Assembly: GCA_006739055.1 (NCBI GenBank)
Contig: AP019702.1
Span: 1,887,001 to 1,951,000, forward strand
Origin: Allostella vacuolata
Lineage (GTDB): Bacteria > Pseudomonadota > Alphaproteobacteria > ATCC43930 > Allostellaceae
Reading direction: 5' to 3'
DNA length: 64,000 nt
The stretch's first letter is position 1. Each line of letters begins with the position of its first letter. The translations under genes and the position numbers were made by a program. Below, piece by piece: positions 33,281 to 41,747 of the stretch. The notes beneath the pieces are model-generated. The model was not told where the DNA came from. It searched no databases and saw nothing but the letters and a program-made list of their open reading frames with translations.

Positions 33281-35773
33281 ATGGGCATGCGGATCGGACG
33301 GAAGCAGGTCGGGGCAACGCGGGCCCGGGGAAGGCGGGTCCAGGGCGCGGGGGGCGCGGCGCGGCTGGTCGTGGCGACGCTCGCGTTAGCTGGCGCACCG
33401 GGGGCCGTAGCGCAGGACCTGGTCCAATACCCCGGCCGCCCGGCGGGCGATGCCGTGCAGGTCGCCCAGGCGCCGGCAACCGTCCGCCTGGCGATCCCGG
33501 CCCAGCCCCTGCGCTCGGCCCTCGTCCTCTATTCCGCCGCGACCGGCATCGACGTCGTCTTCGACGGTTCGGTTGGCAGCGACGTGCGTTCCCCCGGGGT
33601 TTCCGGGACCGTGACCGCGGAGGAGGGGCTGCGCCGCCTGCTGGCCGGAACCGGCTATCGCTACCGCCTGTCCGGCAGCACCGCCACGCTCCTGCCGGCG
33701 GGCCCGGGGGCGGCCGACGGCGCGGTGCGCCTCGACACGGTCGCGGTGGAAGGGCGCCGGTCCGAGACCGCGCTCGGCCCGGTTGCCGGCTACGTCGCCA
33801 CCCGCAGCACGACCGGGACCAAGACCGACACGCCGTTGCTGGCGACGCCGCAGTCGATCTCGGTTGTCACCCGCGACCAGATGGAAGCGCAGGCCGCGCC
33901 GGGCGTCTCGCAGGCGCTGCGCTACACGGCCGGGGTGCTGACGGAATCGAACGGTGCCGACATCCGCTACAACACCGTGGCGGCGCGCGGCTTCTCGCTG
34001 AGCGGGCAGGAATATCTCGACGGGCTGAAGCTGATCACCGGCTCCTTCGCCCTGCCGAGCTTCGATACCTGGCAGTTCGAGCGGGTCGAGGTCCTGAAGG
34101 GCCCGTCCTCGGTGCTGTACGGCCAGGCCGCGCCGGGCGGGATCATCAACCAGATCAGCCGGCGGCCGCCGGAGCGGGCCGGGGGCGAGGCGCAGCTGCA
34201 GCTCGGCAATTTCGGGCGTGTCCAGGGCGCGTTCGACGTCGGCGGCGCGCTCGACCGGGACGGCAAGCTGCTCTACCGGCTGACCGGGCTCGCCCGCGAG
34301 ACCGACCTCCAGGTGGACCATGTCACCGAGCAGCGCATCGCCATCGCGCCCGCCTTCGCCTGGCGCCCGGACGCGGACACCAGCCTGACCTTCCTGGGTG
34401 GTTACCAGTACACACCGTCCGGCGGGCTCTTCAACCAGCTGCCGGCGCAGGGCACGCTGCTGGCGAACCCGAACGGCCAGTTCTCGACCCGGTTCTACAA
34501 TGGCGAGCCGGGCTACGACCGGTTCGAGCGGACCCAGATCCATGCCGGCTACGAGGCCGAGCACCGCATCGACGAAGTCTGGACGATCCGCCAGAACCTG
34601 CGGGCGATGCGCAGCGCCGTCGACTACGACCTTGTCTACGGCACCGGCCTGCAGGCCGACCTGCGCACCCTCAACCGGACGGCCCAGGCAGTTCGCGAAT
34701 CGGTCGATTCGCTGGTCGTCGACAACCAGGTGCAGGCGCGGTTCTCGACCGGGCCGCTCTCCCACACGCTGCTGGGCGGGCTCGACCACCAGCGCGTCCA
34801 TTGGGACTACCGCTTCGGGTCGGGTGCGGCGCCGCCCATCGATTTCCTCAACCCGGTCTACAACCAGCCGATCGTCCGGCCCGCCTTCACCGCCAGCCAG
34901 ACCCAGGAGCGACGGCAGACCGGGCTCTACGCCCAGGACCAGCTGCGCCTCGGCGGCTGGGCGCTGACCTTGGGCGTGCGCCAGGACTGGGCGGAGCTCG
35001 ACACCAAGAACCGCGTCACCGGCGTCACCACCAAGCAGAAGGACGACGCCTTCACCGGCCGGGCCGGGCTTGGCTACGTCTTCGACTTCGGCCTGGCGCC
35101 CTATGTCAGCTACGCCGAATCCTTCCAGCCGGCGACCGGCACGACCTATGCCGGACGACCGTTCGAGCCGACCCGGTCCCGCCAGTACGAGGCGGGGGTG
35201 AAGTACCAGCCGCGCGGGCTCGATGCCTTCGTCACCCTGGCCGCCTTCGACCTGACCCAGACCAACGTGGCGACGCCCGACCCCGACCATACCGGGTTCA
35301 GCATCCAGGCCGGCGAGGTGCGCGCCCGCGGCATCGAGATCGAGGGCAAGGCGACCGTGGCGCCCGGCCTCGACCTCGTCGCCTCCTACACCTATCTCGA
35401 CGCCGAGGTGACCCGGGACAACAGCGGTCTGCAGGGGAAGACGCCGGCCGGCGTGCCGCGGCACATGGCATCGGCCTGGGCCGACTACACGGTCCCCGAC
35501 GGGCCGCTGGCCGGCTTCGGCGTGGGCGGCGGGGTGCGCTACATCGGCGCCAACTACAACACCAACAATTCGCTGCGGGTGCCGTCGGTCACCCTGGCCG
35601 ATGCCGCGGTCCATTACGACCTGTCGAACCTGCGCGCCGACCTGGAAGGCTGGCGGATCGCGCTCAACGTCAGCAACCTGTTCGACAAGGAGTATGTCGG
35701 CCGCTGCTTCGGCTCCGCCTGCTACTACGGGCTGCGCCGGACCGTGCTGGCCAACGTCACCTACAAGTGGTGA
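33281..35773 (+). CDS. TonB-dependent siderophore receptor with STN signalling domain
   Basis: An 830-residue outer-membrane receptor. It has a signal peptide (LVVATLALAGAPGAVA-QD), then an STN signalling domain at about residues 65-140 (VRLAIPAQPLRSALVLYSAA, TAEEGLRRLLAGTGYRY), a TonB-box-like RLDTVAVEGRR, a plug domain (TPLLATPQSISVVTRDQM) and a C-terminal beta-barrel ending VTYKW. It imports an iron-siderophore or similar chelate and signals through the upstream FecR and sigma factor. The ATG at 33281 has GGGGG-type leader sequence. The region upstream (33175-33280) should hold the sigma-dependent promoter; I could not assign it. Confidence 0.93.
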   Translation: MGMRIGRKQVGATRARGRRVQGAGGAARLVVATLALAGAPGAVAQDLVQYPGRPAGDAVQVAQAPATVRLAIPAQPLRSALVLYSAATGIDVVFDGSVGSDVRSPGVSGTVTAEEGLRRLLAGTGYRYRLSGSTATLLPAGPGAADGAVRLDTVAVEGRRSETALGPVAGYVATRSTTGTKTDTPLLATPQSISVVTRDQMEAQAAPGVSQALRYTAGVLTESNGADIRYNTVAARGFSLSGQEYLDGLKLITGSFALPSFDTWQFERVEVLKGPSSVLYGQAAPGGIINQISRRPPERAGGEAQLQLGNFGRVQGAFDVGGALDRDGKLLYRLTGLARETDLQVDHVTEQRIAIAPAFAWRPDADTSLTFLGGYQYTPSGGLFNQLPAQGTLLANPNGQFSTRFYNGEPGYDRFERTQIHAGYEAEHRIDEVWTIRQNLRAMRSAVDYDLVYGTGLQADLRTLNRTAQAVRESVDSLVVDNQVQARFSTGPLSHTLLGGLDHQRVHWDYRFGSGAAPPIDFLNPVYNQPIVRPAFTASQTQERRQTGLYAQDQLRLGGWALTLGVRQDWAELDTKNRVTGVTTKQKDDAFTGRAGLGYVFDFGLAPYVSYAESFQPATGTTYAGRPFEPTRSRQYEAGVKYQPRGLDAFVTLAAFDLTQTNVATPDPDHTGFSIQAGEVRARGIEIEGKATVAPGLDLVASYTYLDAEVTRDNSGLQGKTPAGVPRHMASAWADYTVPDGPLAGFGVGGGVRYIGANYNTNNSLRVPSVTLADAAVHYDLSNLRADLEGWRIALNVSNLFDKEYVGRCFGSACYYGLRRTVLANVTYKW

Positions 35774-35810
35774 CGGCTAGAGAGAAGCTGGGCATTGCCC
35801 GTTGGTCATA

Positions 35811-35909
35811 GCGTCCCTCGACTACGCTCGGGATGAGGTGCCTCTTCACTGGCGGAAATGCTTGTGGAGGAAAGAAAATCTCCTCACCCCGAGCATGGTC
35901 GAGGGGCGC
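35811..35909. repeat. inverted-repeat element, copy 1
   Basis: Two 28-bp imperfect terminal inverted repeats (35811-35838 and 35882-35909) around a 43-bp centre. The outer arm reads GCGTCCCTCGACTACGCTCG. The centre shares GGCGGAAA and CTTGTGGA with a second copy at 52655-52754. This copy lies between convergent genes (TonB receptor and SDR). It resembles the widespread non-coding palindromic repeats of proteobacteria that give rise to spurious small proteins in databases. Confidence 0.88.
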
Positions 35910-35970
35910 ATTGGCGGCTGGCCGGCGCGCCCGGTTCCATCCCCGGCGGGTCGGGCCAGCCGGTGGGAAC

Positions 35971-36726
35971 TCACCCCGCGGTCAGGCCGCCGTCGACCAC
36001 CATCTCTGCCCCGGTGACGAAGCGCGATTCGTCCGACGCCAGGTAGACGACGAGGGGGGTGATGTCGTCGGTCTCGGCGATGCGGCCGATCGGCGTCTGC
36101 TCCGCCAGGCGCTGGCGGGCGCGGGCCGGGTCGCGGGCGCCCGCCAGCATGCCGTCGACCATCGGCGTGTTGACGAAGCTCGGATGGACGCTGTTGCAGC
36201 GGATGCCGTAGCCGGCCCTGGCGCAGTGCAGCGCCACCGACTTGGTCAGCAGCCGCACGCCGCCCTTGCTGGCATTGTAGGCGGCGAGGTTGTGGCCGCC
36301 GACCAGCCCCGACACCGACGAGACGTTGACGATCGACCCGCCGGTCGCCTTCATCCGCGGGATCGCGTGCTTGCAGCCGAGGAACACCCCGTCGAGGTTG
36401 ACGCCCAGCGTCAGGCGCCATTCCTCGATCGTGGTGTCCTCGATCGACTTCAGGATGACGATGCCGGCATTGTTGACCAGCACGTCGAGCCGGCCGAAGC
36501 GGTCCATCACCTGGTCGAGGGCAGCGATCCAGGCGGCCTCGCCGGTGACGTCGAGCGCCACCGCCAGGCCGCCGCAGGCCGCCGCCGTCGCCTCCGCGGC
36601 AGCGAGGTCGCGGTCGCTCGCGACCACCGCGGCACCCTCGGCGGCCAGCGCCCGGCAGAAGGCGCGGCCGAGGCCGCCACCGGCCCCGGTCACCAGGGCG
36701 ACCTTGCCGGCGAGGCGGGCCGCCAT
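35971..36726 (-). CDS. SDR family oxidoreductase
   Basis: A 251-residue short-chain dehydrogenase. The cofactor loop is TGAGGGLGRAFCRA, then DVTGEAAWIAAL, NNAG in VLVNNAGIVI and the catalytic YNASKGG, ending VTGAEMVVDGGLTAG. It likely oxidises or reduces a hydroxyl group and uses NAD(H) by the Asp after the second strand (VVASDRD). The start lies 2 bp after the stop of the acyl-CoA ligase gene on the same strand, so the two are one transcript and may act in the same acyl-CoA pathway. Substrate unknown. Confidence 0.92.
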   Translation of the reverse strand: MAARLAGKVALVTGAGGGLGRAFCRALAAEGAAVVASDRDLAAAEATAAACGGLAVALDVTGEAAWIAALDQVMDRFGRLDVLVNNAGIVILKSIEDTTIEEWRLTLGVNLDGVFLGCKHAIPRMKATGGSIVNVSSVSGLVGGHNLAAYNASKGGVRLLTKSVALHCARAGYGIRCNSVHPSFVNTPMVDGMLAGARDPARARQRLAEQTPIGRIAETDDITPLVVYLASDESRFVTGAEMVVDGGLTAG

Positions 36727-36728
36727 CG

Positions 36729-38369
36729 TCAGGCGCCCGGCAGCTTGTGGCGGCCGAACTCTTCCCGCAGCTTGCTCTTCAGGAGCTTGCCGGTCGCCGT
36801 GTGCGGCAGCTCGTCGACGAACACGACGTCGTCCGGCAGCCACCACTTGGCCACGCGTTCCTCCAGGAAGCGCATCATCTCGTCCTTGCCGACGGCGCCC
36901 GGCTTGCGCGGCTTGATGATGAGCAGCGGGCGCTCCTGCCATTTCGGGTGATGGACGCCGATGACCGCCGCCTCGGCCACGCCCGGATGGCCCACGGCGG
37001 CGTTCTCCAGGTCGATCGAGCTGATCCACTCGCCGCCCGACTTGATGATGTCCTTGGAGCGGTCGGTGATCTGGACGAAGCCGTCGGCGTCGATGGTGCA
37101 GATGTCGCCGGTGCGGAACCAGCCCTCGGAGTCGAAGGCGGCCCTGGTCGCCGCCTCGTCCTCGTAGTAGCCGCCGGTGATCCAGGGGCCGCGCACCAGC
37201 AGCTCGCCCTGCGCGACGCCGTCATGGGGCAGGCGGGTGCCGGTATCGTCGACGATCTTCAGCTGGACGCCGAAGACGACGCGGCCCTGCTTCATCTTCA
37301 GCTTGTAGCGGTCCTCCTTGGGCAGCCGCAGCATCTTGCCCTTCAGCACGCCGGTGGTGCCGATCGGGCTCATCTCGGTCATGCCCCAGGCATGGATGAC
37401 GTCGACGCCGTAATCCTCCTCCAGCGCCACGATCATCGACAGCGGTGCCGCCGACCCGCCCACCACCAGCCGCTTCAGGCTGGAGAATTTCCGCCCGCTC
37501 TCGGCCATGTGGGCCAGCAGGCCGAGCCAGACGGTGGGCACGCCCAGCGTGCAGGTGACCTGCTCGGTCTCGAACAGCTCCAGCAGGCTGGCGCCGTCGA
37601 GCTTGGGCCCGGGCAGCACCAGCTTCGAGCCGGCCATGGCGGTCGAATAGGCGCAGCCCCAGGCGTTGACATGGAACATCGGCACGACCGGCAGGATCGT
37701 GTCGCGGCTGCAGATGCCGAGCGCGTCCGGCGCGCACACGCAATAGGAATGGATCACCGTCGAGCGGTGGGTATAGAGCACGCCCTTGGGGTTGCCGGTG
37801 GTGCCCGAGGTGTAGCAGAGCGACGAGGCGGTCTTCTCGTCGAACTCCGGCCAGTCGAACGTCTCGGCCTGGTCGGCGATCAGGCTCTCGTAGGACTGCA
37901 CGTTGGGGAGGGTGGTCTCCGGCATATGGGCGTCGTCGGTCAGGACGACGTAGCCCTTCACCCGCGGGAACTCGCCCGCCAGCTTCTCCAGCATCGGCAC
38001 GAAGGTCAGGTCGACGAAGATCCACTGGTCGTCGGCATGGTTGACGATGTAGCGGATCTGGTCGGGGAAGAGGCGCGGGTTGATGGTGTGCAGCACCGCC
38101 CCGATGCCGGAGATGCCGTAGTACAGCTCCAGATGGCGATGGGTGTTCCAGGCCAGCGTCGCCAGCCGGTCGCCGGGCTCGACGCCCAGGCCCTTCAGCG
38201 CGTTCGCCAGCTTCTGCACCCGCCGATGGGCCTCGCCCCAGGTGTAGCGGTGGATCGGCCCCTCGACGGTGCGGGTGACGATCTCGGTGTCGCCGTGATA
38301 GCGCGCGGCGTGCTGGATCAGCGACGAGATCAGCAGCGGCACGTCCATCATCAAGCCCTGCATGGGCAT
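36729..38369 (-). CDS. long-chain acyl-CoA synthetase (AMP-forming ligase)
   Basis: A 546-residue member of the adenylate-forming family. It has the phosphate-binding [17 protein letters not shown], the nucleotide motif [19 protein letters not shown], and the C-terminal catalytic Lys in [16 protein letters not shown]. It activates a carboxylic acid with ATP, then transfers it to CoA. The family match is to bacterial fatty-acyl-CoA ligases of about 540-550 residues. The ATG at 38369 has a GGGAG Shine-Dalgarno. It is followed by an SDR 2 bp later and preceded, 90-odd bases upstream, by a terminator-like hairpin on the same strand. Substrate chain length unknown. Confidence 0.93.
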   Translation of the reverse strand: MPMQGLMMDVPLLISSLIQHAARYHGDTEIVTRTVEGPIHRYTWGEAHRRVQKLANALKGLGVEPGDRLATLAWNTHRHLELYYGISGIGAVLHTINPRLFPDQIRYIVNHADDQWIFVDLTFVPMLEKLAGEFPRVKGYVVLTDDAHMPETTLPNVQSYESLIADQAETFDWPEFDEKTASSLCYTSGTTGNPKGVLYTHRSTVIHSYCVCAPDALGICSRDTILPVVPMFHVNAWGCAYSTAMAGSKLVLPGPKLDGASLLELFETEQVTCTLGVPTVWLGLLAHMAESGRKFSSLKRLVVGGSAAPLSMIVALEEDYGVDVIHAWGMTEMSPIGTTGVLKGKMLRLPKEDRYKLKMKQGRVVFGVQLKIVDDTGTRLPHDGVAQGELLVRGPWITGGYYEDEAATRAAFDSEGWFRTGDICTIDADGFVQITDRSKDIIKSGGEWISSIDLENAAVGHPGVAEAAVIGVHHPKWQERPLLIIKPRKPGAVGKDEMMRFLEERVAKWWLPDDVVFVDELPHTATGKLLKSKLREEFGRHKLPGA

Positions 38370-38460
38370 CACTCCCGGTTCATTGCTCGCGGCCGCGGCT
38401 GCCCCGCGATTTGCCGCGAAGGATAGGGAGAGGGCCGGCCCGGTGGCAAGGTGAGCGGCG

Positions 38461-38486
38461 AAAAAGGGCAGGGTGCGGCCCTGCCC
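38461..38486 (-). terminator. hairpin plus U-run in the acyl-CoA ligase leader
   Basis: On the minus strand, perfect 8-bp stem (GGGCAGGG / CCCTGCCC; 38466-38473 and 38479-38486), 5-nt loop, followed by five U's (38465-38461). The form is a textbook intrinsic terminator. No minus-strand gene lies just upstream, so it either blocks antisense read-through or acts as an attenuator 92 bp before the ligase start. Confidence 0.65.
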
Positions 38487-38538
38487 ACGACAATGCCGCC
38501 CCTGGACCGCGCCCGGCCATTGTCCGCACACTCCCGCC

Positions 38539-39900
38539 ATGACGACAGACTCGAACCAATGGTCCGGCCGCCTCGGCTTCCTGATGGCGGCGATCGGCTC
38601 GGCCGTCGGCCTCGGCTCGATCTGGAAGTTCCCCTACGAGGTGGGCGAGAACGGCGGCGGCGTGTTCCTCGTCTTCTACCTGCTCGGCATGGTCCTGGTG
38701 GTGGTGCCGCTGCTGCTGGCGGAGTTCGCGATCGGCCGGCGCGGCGGCGGCGACGCGATGTCGAGCGTGGCCGCGATCGCCGCCGCCGCCGGCCGTTCCG
38801 CCGGCTGGCGGTGGGTGGCCGGCGTCGCCTTCCTCGGCGGCTACCTCATCCTCACCTACTACGCCGTCATCGCCGGCATGACCCTGGACTACACGGTCCG
38901 GGCGCTCGTCGACGGCTTCGCCGGGATCGACGCGGCGGGCTCGCGGGCCGGGTTCGCTGCGCTCGCCCAGGACCCGCTGCGCCTGATCTTCTGGCAGGGC
39001 GCCTTCCTGCTCCTGACGGTCGCGATCGTCGCCCGCGGGGTGGGCGGCGGAATCGAGCGCGCCTGCACGGTCCTGATGCCGGTCCTGTTCGGGCTGCTGC
39101 TGCTGCTCGCGGCCTACGGCGCTTGGCAGGGCGGGCTCGGCCCGTCCGCGCGCTTCCTCCTGGCCCCCAGCCTCGACGCGATCACTGCCCGCACCGCGAT
39201 CGAGGCGCTGGGGCTGGGATTCTTCTCGATCGGGGTGGGCCTGGGCGCGATGGTCACCTATGCCGCCTATACCGGCCGGGACATCCGGCTGACCTCGGCC
39301 GCGACCGTAATCGTGCTGGGCGATACCCTGATTTCGGTGCTGGCCGGCTTCGCGGTCTTCCCGTTCGTCTTCGCCCACGGGCTCGACCCGGCGGCCGGTG
39401 CCAGCCTGGTCTTCGTCACCCTGCCGATCGCCTTCGGCGGCATCGCCGGCGGCGACCTGGTGGCGGCGGCGTTCTTCGCGCTGCTGGCGATCGCGGCGCT
39501 CGCCTCGGCCATGTCGCTGCTGGAGCTGCTGGTGGCGCCGCTGGTGCAGCGGAGCGGCTGGCGGCGCGGCCCGGCCGCGCTCGCGGCGGGGCTGCTGGCG
39601 TTCCTGGGCGGTCTGCCGACGGTCCTGTCCTTCAACGCGTGGCAGGCGGTGCGGCCGCTGGCGTTCCTCCCGGGGTGGGCGGAACTGGACGTGTTCGAGG
39701 CGATCGATGCCGCCGCCTCCAACCTGCTGCTGCCGGCGGCCGGCATCGGCTTCTCGATCTTCGTCGGCCATGTCATGCCGGCGGGGGATACCGGCCGGGC
39801 CCTCGGCCTCGCCGGACGGGCGCTTCGCTGGCTGCGCTTCATGCTGCGCTGGCTGGTGCCGCTCGCCATCCTGGCATTCCTGGTCGTGGGCTTCCTCTAG
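38539..39900 (+). CDS. sodium-dependent transporter (SNF/LeuT family)
   Basis: A 453-residue sodium-coupled symporter of the neurotransmitter:sodium symporter family. Helix 1 carries the characteristic GFLMAAIGSAVGLGSIWKFP, and GENGGGVFLVFYLLGMVLV follows. Bacterial members usually import amino acids or related amines. It is a stand-alone gene, divergent from the acyl-CoA ligase, and its substrate is unknown. The ATG at 38539 lacks a clear Shine-Dalgarno, but the residues after it (MTTDSNQWSGRLGF) match where family members begin. Confidence 0.9.
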   Translation: MTTDSNQWSGRLGFLMAAIGSAVGLGSIWKFPYEVGENGGGVFLVFYLLGMVLVVVPLLLAEFAIGRRGGGDAMSSVAAIAAAAGRSAGWRWVAGVAFLGGYLILTYYAVIAGMTLDYTVRALVDGFAGIDAAGSRAGFAALAQDPLRLIFWQGAFLLLTVAIVARGVGGGIERACTVLMPVLFGLLLLLAAYGAWQGGLGPSARFLLAPSLDAITARTAIEALGLGFFSIGVGLGAMVTYAAYTGRDIRLTSAATVIVLGDTLISVLAGFAVFPFVFAHGLDPAAGASLVFVTLPIAFGGIAGGDLVAAAFFALLAIAALASAMSLLELLVAPLVQRSGWRRGPAALAAGLLAFLGGLPTVLSFNAWQAVRPLAFLPGWAELDVFEAIDAAASNLLLPAAGIGFSIFVGHVMPAGDTGRALGLAGRALRWLRFMLRWLVPLAILAFLVVGFL

Positions 39901-40041
39901 CCGGCGTGGCGATTCCGGTTTGACCGGGCCGCGACCTTCCCGCACCATCGCGCCGTCAGAAGAGCGAAGCGCGCGCGGGGGCCGATCATCGGCCCTGGCG
40001 ACGACAGCTTCGCCGAGATGTGATTCGGGAGGAGACATTCG

Positions 40042-41088
40042 ATGATTCGCTGGGCAAAGGCGGCGGCCCCGGCCGCCCTGATGACGCTGATCGCAGCCCC
40101 GTCGCTGGCCGCCGTGGATGGGCCGAAGGTGGCCTGGGACCTGTCGGTGTGGGGGCCGCCGCGCGCCTTCACGGCCGGCATCGAGGCCCTTTCCAAGCAC
40201 GTGTCGACCGAGACCGGCGGCAAGTTCACGATCAAGATCCACTATGGCGACGCCCTTTCGAAGGGGCCGGACAACCTCGACAACATCAAGCTCGGCGCCT
40301 TCGAGATGGCGCAGATCTGCACCGGCTATCACCCGGGCAAGAACCCGGCGATCTCTGTGCTCGACCTGCCGGGCCTGCCGCTGGTCGATCCCGACGTCCA
40401 CGCCCGGGTGCACGACATCGTCTACAAGCACCCGGTCATCGTGGCGGAGTTCAAGCGCTGGAACGCGGTGCTGCTCCTGTCCGTCCTGCAGCCGCAGTCC
40501 GAGCTGATGGGCACGGGCGAGCCTCCGACCAAGATGGACATGTTCAAGGGGATGCGCGTCCGGGCGCTGGGCGGCACCGGCGATGCCCTGCGCAACCTGG
40601 GTGCCGTGCCGACCTCGGTACCGGCGCCCGAGGTCTACAACTCCCTGGAGCGCGGCGTCTTCCGGGCGGCAGCCTTCCCCTACACCTACGCCTTCTCGGC
40701 CTACAAGATCGAGGAGATCGCCAAGTGGTACACGACCAACCTCGGGCCCGGTGCCAACAACTGCCCGACGATCGTCAATGACCAGGCGCTGAACAAGCTG
40801 CCGCCGCAGTACCGCGCCTTGCTCGAATCCGGTCGGCCGATCGCCTACGAGGCGCTCAAGGCCGCCCAGAAGGCGATCGACGAGAAGAACCTGGCCAACT
40901 GGCAGAAGCGCGGCCTGATCGGCATCAAGTACGACGAGGCGGAGCTGGCCAAGTTCCGCGACGTGGGCGCCCGGCCGGTCTGGGATACCTGGGTCAAGGA
41001 GATGTCCGCCAAGAACATCCCGGCCAAGGAACTGCTCGACCTGGTGATGGCCGAGGCCGACAAGGCGAAGAAGGCGCTCGGCCGCTAG
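40042..41088 (+). CDS. dctP: TRAP transporter substrate-binding protein (system 2)
   Basis: A 348-residue periplasmic receptor with a signal peptide (MIRWAKAAAPAALMTLIAAP, cleavage near LAA). The mature part starts VDGPKVAWDLSVWGPPRAF and contains the GMRVRALGGTGDALRN segment that shapes the DctP pocket. A strong Shine-Dalgarno (GGAGGAGA) precedes the start. It opens a plus-strand operon with dctQ, dctM, two NHL-repeat genes and a TauD-type dioxygenase, so the imported ligand is probably the one processed by those enzymes. Unlike systems 1 and 3 there is no hairpin before dctQ. Confidence 0.91.
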   Translation: MIRWAKAAAPAALMTLIAAPSLAAVDGPKVAWDLSVWGPPRAFTAGIEALSKHVSTETGGKFTIKIHYGDALSKGPDNLDNIKLGAFEMAQICTGYHPGKNPAISVLDLPGLPLVDPDVHARVHDIVYKHPVIVAEFKRWNAVLLLSVLQPQSELMGTGEPPTKMDMFKGMRVRALGGTGDALRNLGAVPTSVPAPEVYNSLERGVFRAAAFPYTYAFSAYKIEEIAKWYTTNLGPGANNCPTIVNDQALNKLPPQYRALLESGRPIAYEALKAAQKAIDEKNLANWQKRGLIGIKYDEAELAKFRDVGARPVWDTWVKEMSAKNIPAKELLDLVMAEADKAKKALGR

Positions 41089-41114
41089 GGCCGGCGCAGA
41101 GCGGCGGACGGGCG

Positions 41115-41735
41115 ATGACGGCCTCCGGGCGGTCGCTCGGCCCGGGTGCCAGGGCGCTTGCCCTGGCGGATCGGGCCCTCGGGATGGTGGAGCTGGCGAC
41201 GGCGGTGATCGCCGGCGTCGTCATCTTCTTCGTCATGTGGGTCGGCGTGACCGAGATCGTGCTGCGCAAGGTGTTCAACGCGCCGCTCTACGGGCAGCTC
41301 GACCTGATCGAGCTGACGATGGCCGCCTATGCCATCCTGTCGATCTCCTACTGCTGGCGGCTCGCCGGCCATATCCGCGTCGACCTGCTCATTCACCAGT
41401 TCCATGGCCGGGCCCGGTTCGCGATCGAATGGCTGACGACGCTGGCCGCCTTCGCGCTCGTCACCGCGATCTGGCCCGGCATCCTGCACTTCTTCGACAA
41501 TGCGCTCGACATCGGCGATTCGACGATGAGCGCGCGATGGCCGACCTGGCCCTCGAAGCTGGTCCCGGTGATCGGATTCTCGATCCTCTGGGTCCGCCTG
41601 GCACTCGAACTGTTCGGCTATGCGCGGCTGGTCCGGGATCCCGAGGCGACGCCGATCGCGGTGCCCCGGCACCCCGACCCGGTGGAGGAGGCGGTGGCGG
41701 AAGCCGGCCTCGCCGACCCCCGCAACCACCGCTGA
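41115..41735 (+). CDS. dctQ: TRAP transporter small permease (system 2)
   Basis: A 206-residue DctQ-type subunit. Four membrane segments are visible, including VELATAVIAGVVIFFVMWVG and LIELTMAAYAILSISYCW, with the family loop LRKVFNAPLYGQLD. It is longer than usual, with an extra C-terminal tail (PVEEAVAEAGLADPRNHR) that is probably cytoplasmic. It sits 26 bp after dctP and 12 bp before dctM. Function: structural partner of the DctM channel for sodium-coupled carboxylate import. Confidence 0.88.
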   Translation: MTASGRSLGPGARALALADRALGMVELATAVIAGVVIFFVMWVGVTEIVLRKVFNAPLYGQLDLIELTMAAYAILSISYCWRLAGHIRVDLLIHQFHGRARFAIEWLTTLAAFALVTAIWPGILHFFDNALDIGDSTMSARWPTWPSKLVPVIGFSILWVRLALELFGYARLVRDPEATPIAVPRHPDPVEEAVAEAGLADPRNHR

Positions 41736-41747
41736 CCGGGCCGTCTC

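Noticed and set aside
33386-35614. Long minus-strand frame opposite the TonB receptor
   Set aside because: The receptor's signal peptide, STN, plug and barrel on the plus strand are unmistakable; the antisense product has no recognisable fold.
35850-35909. Small protein in the inverted-repeat element
   Set aside because: The frames in both copies code for the same kind of Arg/Phe-rich peptide simply because the DNA is repeated; there is no ribosome site.
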